Positions 56,535 to 64,000 of a DNA stretch of 64,000 bases are shown one piece after another. A program made the translations under genes and the position numbers. Numbering within the stretch: position 1 is the first letter of the stretch; every line of letters starts with the position of its first letter. Under the pieces are notes generated by a model. The model saw only the letters and a program-made list of their open reading frames with translations, ran no database searches and was not told the DNA's origin. The stretch covers positions 238,405-302,404 of the forward strand of contig NZ_LMUF01000007.1 in the NCBI RefSeq assembly GCF_009766085.1. Reading direction: 5' to 3'. Origin of the DNA: Burkholderia sp. S171 (lineage in GTDB: Bacteria; Pseudomonadota; Gammaproteobacteria; Burkholderiales; Burkholderiaceae).

Positions 56535-56963
56535 ATGAATGAATATCGGACGAAGCGAAGGTCGTGCAGGATGACCGTGTTGACTATGGGATGGGTCGCC
56601 ATGTTGTGCTCGATGGTGATCGCAACCAGCGCGACGGCGCAGACGCAGACACCTTTGACGTCGCAGGAACCCTCGGCGACCACGCAGATTCAGCAGCAGG
56701 CACAGGCATCGGCACAGCCTACGGCTCCGCTGAAAACTGTCACTGTGCCCCGTCATGTCACGCTGATCGGCGATGCCACGCTATCGATACTCGCGTTACA
56801 ACGAAACGGCCAGATGGCGGCGCCGGCGCAGCCGATGCTGGGTGCCGAAGCGAGCGCCGCGTATGCGCGTTATCTGAAGTCCTTCGACCACCCGATCCCG
56901 GAGCATCTGGATTCGTCGGTGGGGACAGTCGGTGGCGCGGCAGGCGGTGGAGCGTCTAACTGA
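56535..56963 (+). CDS. Small exported protein of the Tad locus (DUF3613-like)
   Basis: The protein has 142 residues from the ATG at 56535 with AGGGAAAG six bases upstream. A signal peptide covers about 1-36 (VLTMGWVAMLCSMVIATSAT). A Gln/Thr/Ala-rich region and a short conserved-looking end follow (ASAAYARYLKSFDHPIPEHL, then a Gly/Ala-rich tail). The end resembles the DUF3613 family found in Burkholderia Tad loci; I am moderately sure. Function in pilus assembly is inferred from position between tadD and tadG. Confidence 0.65.
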   Translation: MNEYRTKRRSCRMTVLTMGWVAMLCSMVIATSATAQTQTPLTSQEPSATTQIQQQAQASAQPTAPLKTVTVPRHVTLIGDATLSILALQRNGQMAAPAQPMLGAEASAAYARYLKSFDHPIPEHLDSSVGTVGGAAGGGASN

Positions 56964-56964
56964 C

Positions 56965-58725
56965 ATGAAGCGCTTGCCGACATCGCAGGGCAGACAAACA
57001 CCGCGCAGCCATAAACGGCAGCGCGGTGTAGCGAGCGTGCTGGCCGCCTTCTGGCTGCTGGTAGCGGTCGCAGCGCTTGCCGCTATCGATGTGGGTAATG
57101 TGTTTTATCAACGACGTGTCATGCAAAGCGTGGCGGACATGGCGGCGAATGCGGGCGCCCAGGTCGTCGACAACGCGTGTTCGCGCGCTCCGACCACCGC
57201 AATTGGCAGTGCGGGCGCGAATGGCTTCAACTCCTCGGCGTCGGGCAACACGATTACCACGACCTGCGGGCGCTGGGACCCGACGGTCTATGCCGGTCCG
57301 AACTACTACGCGGCAAACGCTACGCCGAGTAACGCGGTGCAGGTGACGGTGTCGAAGCAAGTACCTTATTTCTTCCTGGGAACCGGGCGCGTAATCAGCG
57401 CGACGGGGGTGGCACAAACAGTCAACGTGGGGTCGTTCACCATCGGCACGACGACGTTAAAGGTCGACCCGACCGTTATCACCGGCCTGCTGAACGCCAT
57501 GCTGGGGACGAATATCAACACGCTGCAGATATCGGCTGTGGGTTACCAAGGGCTGGCGCAATCGCGTATCAAGATTGGTGACCTTGTGACGGCAGCGGGC
57601 GTAGGCACAGTGAACCAATTGCTCGCGATGAACGTCACCGCCGCGCAATTCGTTAATCTCATGCTCACGGCGTTGCAGAATACGCAGGTCGCCAATGCGA
57701 ATCTGTCCCTCGCACTGGGTGCGCTGCAGGCTTTCGCGAGCGCAAATATACCCGGCGCACAAACCTTCGCCATTGGAGCGACGAATGGTGCAACGGGTCT
57801 GCTACAAGTCAGCCTCGCCGACACGCAGTCTGCACTCACTGCAACTATCAGCCCGCTAGACGCGCTGTTCGTCGCGGCCGACATTGCACAGGCGGGAAAG
57901 TCTGCCGTGAATGTGTCTACGGCTCTGAACCTCGGCGTGGCGACAGCGACATTGCAGGTGCAAGTGATCCAGCCGCCGGTACTGGCAATAGGCGAGGCCG
58001 GGCAAACGTCCACGGGAGCTTGGCGCACGATCGCCACGACGGCTCAGGTGCGGGCGTTTTTGGTGGTGACGCTCGGAGGGTTACCCGGGCTACAGTTGGG
58101 GCTGTTGGGCCTTCTTTCACCACCGATCGTGACGTTGCCAATCAACGTCTATGTAGGAACTGGCTACGCGTGGCTTGTTTCCACGCAGTGCCTCTCGACT
58201 CAGGCAGCAAGCAACTCGGTGGTCGGCGTTCAGACCGGCATCGCGAGTGTCTGCATAGGCGACGGTCCCACCAATCTCTCAGCCACGGCACCCTATAGCT
58301 GCGCTCCGGCGACGCTTGTCAGTACCCCGCTAAATATTCTTACCATCAAGATGGCCACATCGCTTCCTGCTGTCGCGGCCAATACAGCATCGCTGACTTT
58401 TGATGGAATTGTTGGCAATGCCGATGATTACCAGACAACGAACTCGAACCAGGTGGGTGGGGTGCTGTACAACGCGACATCGGGTTTCACCACGCAGTTG
58501 TCCGCGCAAAATGGGCTGACCGTGATTTTGCTCGGAGCACCGCTTTCGGTTGGTTCGGCCGTTGCCCAGGCGTTACTGAGTTTTGTCCTGCCTCTCCTGA
58601 CGCCCGTATTCAACGCGCTGGACACGGTCCTTTCTCCCGTGCTGCAACTCCTCGGCGCACAGATCGGCGTGAGCACCGTGCATGACCTGTCGCTGACATG
58701 CGGCCAGTCACAACTTCAATATTGA
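56965..58725 (+). CDS. tadG: TadG-like pilus assembly protein
   Basis: The protein has 586 residues from the ATG at 56965; an in-frame GTG 11 codons upstream overlaps the previous gene. An RQRGVASVLAAFWLLVAVAA segment starts a TadE/TadG-like N-terminal domain with one membrane helix (about 19-45), then AIDVGNVFYQRRVMQSVADM AANAG. The large C-terminal part (about 60-586) is Ala/Thr/Val/Asn-rich with few charges, and hydrophobic strands. A few cysteines occur late (CLSTQA, YSCAPA, LTCGQS). TadG is a minor pseudopilin-like protein, assumed to act in the periplasm. Confidence 0.85.
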   Translation: MKRLPTSQGRQTPRSHKRQRGVASVLAAFWLLVAVAALAAIDVGNVFYQRRVMQSVADMAANAGAQVVDNACSRAPTTAIGSAGANGFNSSASGNTITTTCGRWDPTVYAGPNYYAANATPSNAVQVTVSKQVPYFFLGTGRVISATGVAQTVNVGSFTIGTTTLKVDPTVITGLLNAMLGTNINTLQISAVGYQGLAQSRIKIGDLVTAAGVGTVNQLLAMNVTAAQFVNLMLTALQNTQVANANLSLALGALQAFASANIPGAQTFAIGATNGATGLLQVSLADTQSALTATISPLDALFVAADIAQAGKSAVNVSTALNLGVATATLQVQVIQPPVLAIGEAGQTSTGAWRTIATTAQVRAFLVVTLGGLPGLQLGLLGLLSPPIVTLPINVYVGTGYAWLVSTQCLSTQAASNSVVGVQTGIASVCIGDGPTNLSATAPYSCAPATLVSTPLNILTIKMATSLPAVAANTASLTFDGIVGNADDYQTTNSNQVGGVLYNATSGFTTQLSAQNGLTVILLGAPLSVGSAVAQALLSFVLPLLTPVFNALDTVLSPVLQLLGAQIGVSTVHDLSLTCGQSQLQY

Positions 58726-58779
58726 ACGCATGACTGAACCGAAGACCACTGAGTGCCGTTAACAATGTAACGAGTGCAC

Positions 58780-58821
58780 GTAACGCAAGTAACGCAAGTA
58801 ACGCAAGTAACGCAAGTAACG
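58780..58821 (+). repeat. 9-bp tandem repeat GTAACGCAA
   Basis: GTAACGCAA occurs four times in a row (58780, 58789, 58798, 58807), followed by a partial copy at 58816 and preceded by GTAACG at 58767. The array lies in the gap between tadG and the activator gene. It is in frame with the activator, so it could be read as VTQ repeats if a GTG at 58774 were the start. Confidence 0.85.
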
Positions 58822-58887
58822 AACGCAACCCATGAACACACGCGACCGGCTGCGAAGCCAACAGATGCAACCCATGAGACTCGAGCA

Positions 58888-60279
58888 ATGAGACCAGCGA
58901 CAAAAATCGATGACCTCGATATTTACGTGTGGGAAGGCAAGGCGGATATCGTCGAGCAGGTGGTGCGCTGCATGTCGAGTTTCGAAGTCGATGTGATCCG
59001 CGCCGACGGCATGTCGATTGCCGCGGGCCAGGACGCCCGGCGCCAGGCAATCGCCATTGTGAGCGTGAGCGTGATCGACACAGGCGCGTTTGCATTACGC
59101 GATTGGGAAGCGCATCGCGACATGCCCGTGATCTGGGTGGGCGCGGCGCCGCGTGAGCGCGACACGAGCGTTTTCCCCTCCGACTACTCGCATATCCTGC
59201 CGCTCGATTTCACCGGCGCCGAGCTGCGCCGGATGGTGGCGAAGCTTGCCCAGCAGTTGCGTGCGCATGGGGAGCAAGCGCAGGAATCGAGCGCCCTGAT
59301 CGCGAATGCGGAGTGCATGCAGGTGTTGTTGCATGAAGTGGAGACCTTCGCAGATTGCGACACCAGCGTGCTCGTGCATGGCGAAACCGGTGTAGGCAAG
59401 GAACGCATTGCGCAGATGCTGCACGAGCAGCACAAGCGTTATTCCGAGGGACCGTTCGTGCCGGTCAATTGCGGCGCGATCCCCGATGGCTTGTTTGAAT
59501 CGCTGTTCTTTGGTCACGCGAAAGGCTCGTTCACCGGCGCCGTGATCGCGCACAAAGGCTACTTCGAGCAGGCCGACGGCGGCACGCTGTTCCTCGATGA
59601 AATCGGCGATATGCCGCTGTATCAGCAGGTCAAGTTATTGCGCGTGCTGGAGGACAGCGCGGTCACGCGGATTGGTTCGGCCACGCCGGTCAAGGTGGAT
59701 TTTCGCTTGGTCGCGGCGAGTCACAAGAGCCTGCCGCAACTGGTGAAGGACGGCGAATTCCGCGCGGATCTTTACTATCGGCTGGCGGTGATCGAATTGA
59801 AGATTCCGTCGCTGGAGGAACGCGGAGCGATCGACAAGATTGCGCTGTTCAAGTCGTTTATCGCGCAGGTGGTGGGGCCGGAAAAGCTCGCGACCTTGCC
59901 CGAGTTGCCGTACTGGCTAGCCGATGCGGTCGCCGATAGTTATTTCCCCGGCAACGTCCGCGAGCTGCGCAATCTGGCGGAGCGCATAGGCGTGACCGTG
60001 CGGCAAGTCGGATCGTGGGACACCGCGCGGCTGCAACGCCTGCTCGCGCTTGCCCGCACCTCGCAGCCGGTCCCGCCTGAGCTGAGCGCTGAGGTGCTGG
60101 TTGACCGCAGCAAGTGGGACATGAACGAGCGCAACCGCGTGCTGGCCGCGCTGGAAGCGAACGGCTGGCGGCGGCAGGACACGGCGAGTCACCTGGGCAT
60201 CAGCCGCAAGGTGCTGTGGGAAAAAATGCGCAAGTTCCAGATCTTCGATGAAGAACCTGAAACGCGCGTCGTGGGGTGA
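58888..60279 (+). CDS. Sigma-54-type transcriptional activator of the Tad locus
   Basis: The protein has 463 residues from the ATG at 58888; a GTG at 58774 would add 38 residues made of VTQ repeats, and neither start has a strong ribosome site. An N-terminal domain of about 140 residues without a clear phosphorylatable receiver pattern precedes the AAA+ domain: Walker A GETGVGKE (165-172), the sigma-54 contact loop GSFTGA (213-218), Walker [12 protein letters not shown], and [10 protein letters not shown] Fis-type helix-turn-helix ends the protein ([37 protein letters not shown]). It probably activates the pilus genes from enhancer sites; serine replaces alanine in the contact loop, a tolerated variant. 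Confidence 0.9.
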   Translation: MRPATKIDDLDIYVWEGKADIVEQVVRCMSSFEVDVIRADGMSIAAGQDARRQAIAIVSVSVIDTGAFALRDWEAHRDMPVIWVGAAPRERDTSVFPSDYSHILPLDFTGAELRRMVAKLAQQLRAHGEQAQESSALIANAECMQVLLHEVETFADCDTSVLVHGETGVGKERIAQMLHEQHKRYSEGPFVPVNCGAIPDGLFESLFFGHAKGSFTGAVIAHKGYFEQADGGTLFLDEIGDMPLYQQVKLLRVLEDSAVTRIGSATPVKVDFRLVAASHKSLPQLVKDGEFRADLYYRLAVIELKIPSLEERGAIDKIALFKSFIAQVVGPEKLATLPELPYWLADAVADSYFPGNVRELRNLAERIGVTVRQVGSWDTARLQRLLALARTSQPVPPELSAEVLVDRSKWDMNERNRVLAALEANGWRRQDTASHLGISRKVLWEKMRKFQIFDEEPETRVVG

Positions 60280-60338
60280 GACGTTGCAGGCGGTGGCGTT
60301 GCATCCGACGTTCCCGCTGCTGTTCCATGGTTTGACTT

Positions 60339-61178
60339 CTACGCCAGTGCCTTCTTCAACACAGCGAACGTGCGTTCGTCAGTGCGTTCGAATTGCAGCG
60401 GCGTCACCGAGACGCGTCCCGATGCAACCACGGCCGTCTCGCTATCGGCCGTGTTCTCGCGCGGACCGCGCTGGAAACGCAGCCAGTGATATTGCAGACC
60501 ACGCGGATCGGTTTGCGGCAGGACTTCGATACCTTCAACCAGTCCCACACCCTGACGAGTGGGAGTGAGCGGGCCGGCCAATGCGGCGTCTATATCTGGA
60601 AAGTTCACGTTAAAGCAGGTCGGCACATCGTGTTCGATGGCGACCAGCGAGCGGATCACGCCGGGCGCGAGTTCGCGCGCGGTATCCCAGCGCACGTTGT
60701 CGCGGTCACTGAAGGTCTGGCTCAATGCAATGGATGGCAAGCCGAGCAGCAAGCCCGTCATGGCTGCGCCCACCGTGCCGGAGAACATGGTTTCCACGCC
60801 CAGGTTGCCGCCGCGGTTGATGCCCGACAGTATCAGCGTGGGCGGCGCGTCCTGCATCAAATGCCGCACGGCCATCACTACGCAATCACCCGGGGTGCCG
60901 AGCACACCGAAGCGACGCTTGCCATGCTCGCTCACGCGCAGCGGCGAATGCAGGCTGATGGAATGCGACGTACCGCTTTGGTCGTGCTCCGGGGCGACGA
61001 TCCACACTTCGTCCGCAAGTTCGGCGGCCACTGCTTCGAGCACGGCGAGGCCGGGTGCGTCGATACCATCGTCGTTGGTCAGCAGAACGCGCGCAAGTTT
61101 CGGCCGGGGACCCGGCATTGAAGCAGGCATTGAAGCAGGCGTTGAACCAGGCATTGAAGCGGGTATTGCAGGTGGCAT
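60339..61178 (-). CDS. surE: SurE-type 5'/3'-nucleotidase
   Basis: The protein has 279 residues from the ATG at 61178 with AAGGAG nearby. The metal-binding N-terminus LLTNDDGIDAPGLAVLEAVA starts at residue 32, after an extension made of PASM/PGST repeats encoded by a 12-bp minisatellite. Further motifs: VAPEHDQSGTSHSISLHSPL, LILSGINRGGNLGVETMFSG, TVGAAMTGLLLGLPSIALSQ, and C-terminal VASGRVSVTPLQF. SurE dephosphorylates nucleotides and helps stationary-phase survival. The sequence differs from the canonical surE next to pcm, so this is probably a paralogue. Confidence 0.9.
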   Translation of the reverse strand: MPPAIPASMPGSTPASMPASMPGPRPKLARVLLTNDDGIDAPGLAVLEAVAAELADEVWIVAPEHDQSGTSHSISLHSPLRVSEHGKRRFGVLGTPGDCVVMAVRHLMQDAPPTLILSGINRGGNLGVETMFSGTVGAAMTGLLLGLPSIALSQTFSDRDNVRWDTARELAPGVIRSLVAIEHDVPTCFNVNFPDIDAALAGPLTPTRQGVGLVEGIEVLPQTDPRGLQYHWLRFQRGPRENTADSETAVVASGRVSVTPLQFERTDERTFAVLKKALA

Positions 61179-61185
61179 TGCGAAT
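61114..61185 (-). repeat. 12-bp minisatellite across the surE start
   Basis: Six 12-base units of the type GGCATTGAAGCA (61114, 61126, 61138, 61150, 61162, 61174) run across the surE N-terminus and start codon. The unit is in frame and codes PASM, PGST or PPAI. The first two units are identical. Confidence 0.9.
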
Positions 61186-61291
61186 CTCCTTTCGATTGAG
61201 GGAAAGCGTCACTCAATCGATTATTCCAGAGATCGCTGTGCGGGGTGGAAGCACGAGCCGGCTAAGTTCGGCGCTATTCGCCCGGCTGAAT

Positions 61292-61531
61292 TTACTTGAT
61301 ACCGAGCCCGCGCAGCACTGCGTTGCCGTCGTCGGTCAGGCGGAACTTGGACTCGCCCGGCGTAGGCGACACCATCTCAACGTAGCCGTATTCGCTGAGC
61401 GAGGCAACGTCGGGAGGCGCGGCCATCACGTCGATCGGCGCATGCAGCAACAACAGCAGCGTGGCGATTTCGTGGTGGCTGAGTAATCGTTTGATGGCCC
61501 GTACTGGAGCCGATGCGTTGCGGAGGTTCAT
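61292..61531 (-). CDS. Small hypothetical protein
   Basis: The protein has 79 residues. AAGGAG lies six bases before the ATG at 61531, which makes it a likely gene. The sequence resembles a small winged-helix domain: RAIKRLLSHHEIATLLLLLH, then DVASLSEYGYVEMVSPTPGE and FRLTDDGNAVLRGLGI. DNA binding is only a guess from this pattern. No membrane segment. It precedes surE in the same direction, with about 110 bases between. Confidence 0.65.
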   Translation of the reverse strand: MNLRNASAPVRAIKRLLSHHEIATLLLLLHAPIDVMAAPPDVASLSEYGYVEMVSPTPGESKFRLTDDGNAVLRGLGIK

Positions 61532-61727
61532 GACGAACTCCTTTCGTTAATGCTTTGTCTTTGTGTCGTGCAGCGCGTCGATTGCACCCTACAGCGGCGC
61601 GTGAAGTTTCGATAAAGTTGGGCAAGGGTATCGATCAACTCTTAGGCGAAACTTAAAACAGACCAAATGCCACGCGTGCTTCTGCTAGGGAGACGTTTGG
61701 CAAGGCAAAAAATTGTGATTGATGCGG

Positions 61728-62723
61728 TTAAAAATTGTAAGCGGGGTTTTTAGGGCTGAACGTCGCATCGTCGAATGTCTTCGGCGCGATGTTCTGGAAC
61801 ACGATACTTTCGAAAATCTTGCCATCGTTGTCAAAGGATTCCGCCGTCCGGAAATAGGGCCGCCGCAGGTCCAGTCCGAGGATCTCTTTCTTTGCATAGA
61901 ACTCGGGCTGTCCTGAAGGCGTTTCGTAAGTGAACGCGACCACCCGCGCACCATCAATCGTTTTCACTTCAATGTTATTGGCGCGCGTGACCCCGGCGTC
62001 GGCGAATTTCTTGCCCTCGGCCAGGAATTGTTGCGTGATGTATTCGGTACCAAGATCGCGGACAGAATGCCGCGATTGCGAGCGCGCGAGCGTGCCATCG
62101 AGCGAAGCCCAGATCGCAATCACTTTGAGCAGGCCGCCCAGATGGCCGTACATTTCGTTGGGGCGCGCGGTCTCGTCGTAGAGAACTTCCTGACCCGCGT
62201 GTCCGCCATCGGGCAGCCATTTTGCGTAGATCCGAAGCGGGTCGCGTGTCACGCGCACCAGCATGTGGTCGGCCTGAGACGGCCACATGCCGTGGATACG
62301 TTCACGGCGCAGCATGCTGAACTCATACGACGGATAACCATTCGGGCCGTTCTTCAGATAGCGCGGCAGCGCCAGCGGATCCAGCGATTTGAACAACGAA
62401 ACAAGCGCCGGGTCGCTCATGTTGGCAAGCGTGCCGCTCAGTGCGGCGCGACTCAGCCAGCGGACCTGGCCATCGAGCGGGAGCTTGCCGACTTGCGCTG
62501 GAGATGTCTTCGGCGGCGTACTCGTTGCGCCGGCGGAGAGCGCCGGGCCGGCTGCGGAGGTCGCGGCGGACGTTGGCAGTGCGGCCGTGACCGTGCGGGC
62601 CGCCTCCTGTGCGTTGGCGGGCACCGCGATGGCTGACAGGGCGAGTGCGGCGAGCAGACTACGGACCCAAGCGCTTGCGGTGATCAGTTTGCAGTTTTGA
62701 CGGCGCTGTCGTGCTCGATGCAT
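61728..62723 (-). CDS. DUF1571 family exported protein
   Basis: The protein has 331 residues from the ATG at 62723 with GGAG upstream; 38 codons of open frame before it are not used. Signal peptide to about residue 41 (SLLAALALSAIAVPANAQ). A Thr/Ala/Pro linker and the domain follow: RERIHGMWPSQADHMLVRVT, RIYAKWLPDGGHAGQEVLYD, then EFYAKKEILGLDLRRPYFR and VFQNIAPKTFDDATFSPKNP. DUF1571 proteins are exported and of unknown function. The gene lies after the thiolase on the same strand, about 180 bases away. Confidence 0.75.
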   Translation of the reverse strand: MHRARQRRQNCKLITASAWVRSLLAALALSAIAVPANAQEAARTVTAALPTSAATSAAGPALSAGATSTPPKTSPAQVGKLPLDGQVRWLSRAALSGTLANMSDPALVSLFKSLDPLALPRYLKNGPNGYPSYEFSMLRRERIHGMWPSQADHMLVRVTRDPLRIYAKWLPDGGHAGQEVLYDETARPNEMYGHLGGLLKVIAIWASLDGTLARSQSRHSVRDLGTEYITQQFLAEGKKFADAGVTRANNIEVKTIDGARVVAFTYETPSGQPEFYAKKEILGLDLRRPYFRTAESFDNDGKIFESIVFQNIAPKTFDDATFSPKNPAYNF

Positions 62724-62904
62724 AAGGGTCTCCGTGATCCGTTCGTTCTGCTTTGGCTGCTTTGCCGTCGCGCAGTTCACGGCGAAAACCTTTCCTCGTC
62801 TTAGAACGGATCGCGGAGACCGGAAATTCCGGGGCATCGCGTTTTATCTTCAGATTCTTCAGATGACCGTCATCGACAAATCCTGCTCGGCCCACCAGCC
62901 GGCA

Positions 62905-63999
62905 TCAACGCTCGAGAATTGCGACCACCCCTTGGCCACCCGCCGCGCAGAGGGAGATGAGGCCACGGCGGGTTCGCGTATCGCCTGGCTCCCGTGTCAG
63001 CATCGCCAGCATTTTGGCGAGGCTTCCCACGATCCGGCCGCCCGTCGCCGCGAACGGATGACCCGTCGCCAGCGACCCGCCATTGAGGTTCATGCGGCTA
63101 CGCTCGATTGAGCCGAACGGGCGGTCCAGGCCGAGTTGCGTGCGGCAGTATTCCTCGTCTTCCCAAGCCGCGAGCGTGCACAACACCTGTGCCGCGAATG
63201 CTTCATGGATCTCGTAGAAATCGAAGTCGGACAGCGCCAGTCCCGCGCGTTCGAGCAAGCGCGGTACGGCATAGGCGGGTGCCATCAGGAGGCCTTCTTT
63301 CTTGTCGAAGAAATCGACGGCCGCGGTTGCTGAGAGCGTGAGATAAGCGAGCACGGGCAGATTGCGCGCGGCCGCCCACTCTTCGGACGCCAGCAACACC
63401 GCCGACGCGCCATCGGTGAGCGGCGTGGAATTGCCGGCCGTGAGGGTCCCTGCGTCGCGGTCGAAGACGGGTTTCAGCGCAGCGAGGCGCTCAGGTGTGA
63501 GATCCGGCCGCAGGATGTTGTCGAGTGAAAGACCTTTGTACGGTGTCATCAGGTCGTTGAAAAAACCGCGTTCGTACGCTGCCGCCAGCTTTCGATGACT
63601 GTCGAGCGCAAGCTCGTCCTGCGCCTCGCGCGAGATCTTCCAGCGCTTGGCCATCAGCTCGCAATGTTCGCCCATTGAAAGGCCGGTACGGGGTTCGCTG
63701 TTACGCGGCAGCGCGGGTTTGATCAACATGCCGGGCCGCAGCTTCGCCAGTGCGCTCATGCGCTGTGCCGTGGAATTGCCTCGGTTGGCTTCGAGCAGGA
63801 TCTTGCGCATTCGCTCGTTCACGCCAATAGGCGCGTCCGAGGTCGTATCCACGCCACCTGCAATGCCGACATCGATCTGCCCGAGCGCGATCTTGTTCGC
63901 GACCAGGATCGCGGTTTCAAGCCCCGTTCCGCATGCCTGGCTCACATCATAGGCGGGTGTCTCCGGGGCGAGGGGGGTGGAGAGCAACGCCTCGCGCGT
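62905..63999 (-). CDS. Acetyl-CoA C-acyltransferase (thiolase), 5' end outside
   Basis: The frame is open to the window edge, so the N-terminus is missing; about 365 residues are visible. The acyl-accepting cysteine is in YDVSQACGTGLETAILVANK. The second catalytic motif is NGGSLATGHPFAATGGR with the active histidine, and the C-terminal cysteine is in LISLCAAGGQGVVAILER. The sequence resembles FadI-type and related acetyl-CoA acetyltransferases of fatty acid oxidation. The precise substrate range is unclear. Confidence 0.9.
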   Translation of the reverse strand, partial: TREALLSTPLAPETPAYDVSQACGTGLETAILVANKIALGQIDVGIAGGVDTTSDAPIGVNERMRKILLEANRGNSTAQRMSALAKLRPGMLIKPALPRNSEPRTGLSMGEHCELMAKRWKISREAQDELALDSHRKLAAAYERGFFNDLMTPYKGLSLDNILRPDLTPERLAALKPVFDRDAGTLTAGNSTPLTDGASAVLLASEEWAAARNLPVLAYLTLSATAAVDFFDKKEGLLMAPAYAVPRLLERAGLALSDFDFYEIHEAFAAQVLCTLAAWEDEEYCRTQLGLDRPFGSIERSRMNLNGGSLATGHPFAATGGRIVGSLAKMLAMLTREPGDTRTRRGLISLCAAGGQGVVAILER

Positions 64000-64000
64000 G

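Noticed and set aside
58780..58821. Tandem repeats as a CRISPR array
   Set aside because: Units of 9 bases without spacers and no cas genes; it is a simple tandem repeat. The same holds for the 12-base units at 61114.

Overview
The window looks like a chromosomal segment of a Burkholderia sensu lato species (Burkholderia, Paraburkholderia or Caballeronia). The evidence is high GC with strong third-position GC bias, the order scpB-rluB-rimP-nusA-infB-rbfA-truB, a MarR/NodT/EmrA/EmrB operon between truB and typA, a sucA-sucB-lpdA-zapE block, a Burkholderiales-type sucA leader RNA, and a complete Tad (Flp pilus) locus. Genus and species cannot be fixed from the sequence alone.

Layout. 1-3.4 kb: 3' part of a trimeric autotransporter adhesin and an OmpA-like lipoprotein. 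3.6-5.5 kb: a DUF3443 lipoprotein gene preceded by a DUF2844 gene that carries a one-base frameshift. 6.0-7.2 kb: bamC, followed by a hairpin-rich non-coding stretch (7.33-7.83 kb) and a small ABM-type monooxygenase. 8.2-15.2 kb: accessory region of small exported or hypothetical proteins, a YdcF/ElyC-like protein, a DUF4096 (IS5 N-terminal-like) gene, a LysR regulator and a class I aminotransferase. 15.2-25.4 kb: chromosome segregation (scpB), rRNA modification (rluB), and the rimP-nusA-infB-rbfA-truB translation/transcription operon with its own promoter and leader attenuator. 25.4-30.6 kb: tripartite efflux operon (marR, NodT-type channel, emrA, emrB) on the minus strand. 30.9-40.2 kb: typA, the 2-oxoglutarate dehydrogenase genes sucA-sucB-lpdA, and zapE. 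40.4-45.6 kb: a second DUF4096 gene, a DUF2147 protein, an orphan TpsB/FhaC-type transporter and a 588-residue glycine-rich lipoprotein. 46.5-60.3 kb: Tad locus flp-tadV-tadE-rcpC-rcpA-tadZ-tadA-tadB-tadC-tadD-(DUF3613-like)-tadG plus a sigma-54-type activator. 60.3-64.0 kb: surE paralogue, a small protein, a DUF1571 protein and the C-terminal part of a thiolase, all on the minus strand.

Functionally, the core blocks are ordinary housekeeping. The accessory material leans toward the cell envelope and surface attachment: adhesin, Flp pilus, TpsB and several lipoproteins. No tRNA, rRNA, CRISPR array, prophage or complete insertion sequence was seen. The items most worth a second look are the hairpin-rich region upstream of the ABM gene, the GTAACG clusters upstream of flp and of the Tad-linked activator, the in-frame 12-bp minisatellite at the start of surE, the two DUF4096-only genes, the orphan TpsB, and the DUF2844 frameshift. 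I did not find a clearly new multi-gene system.
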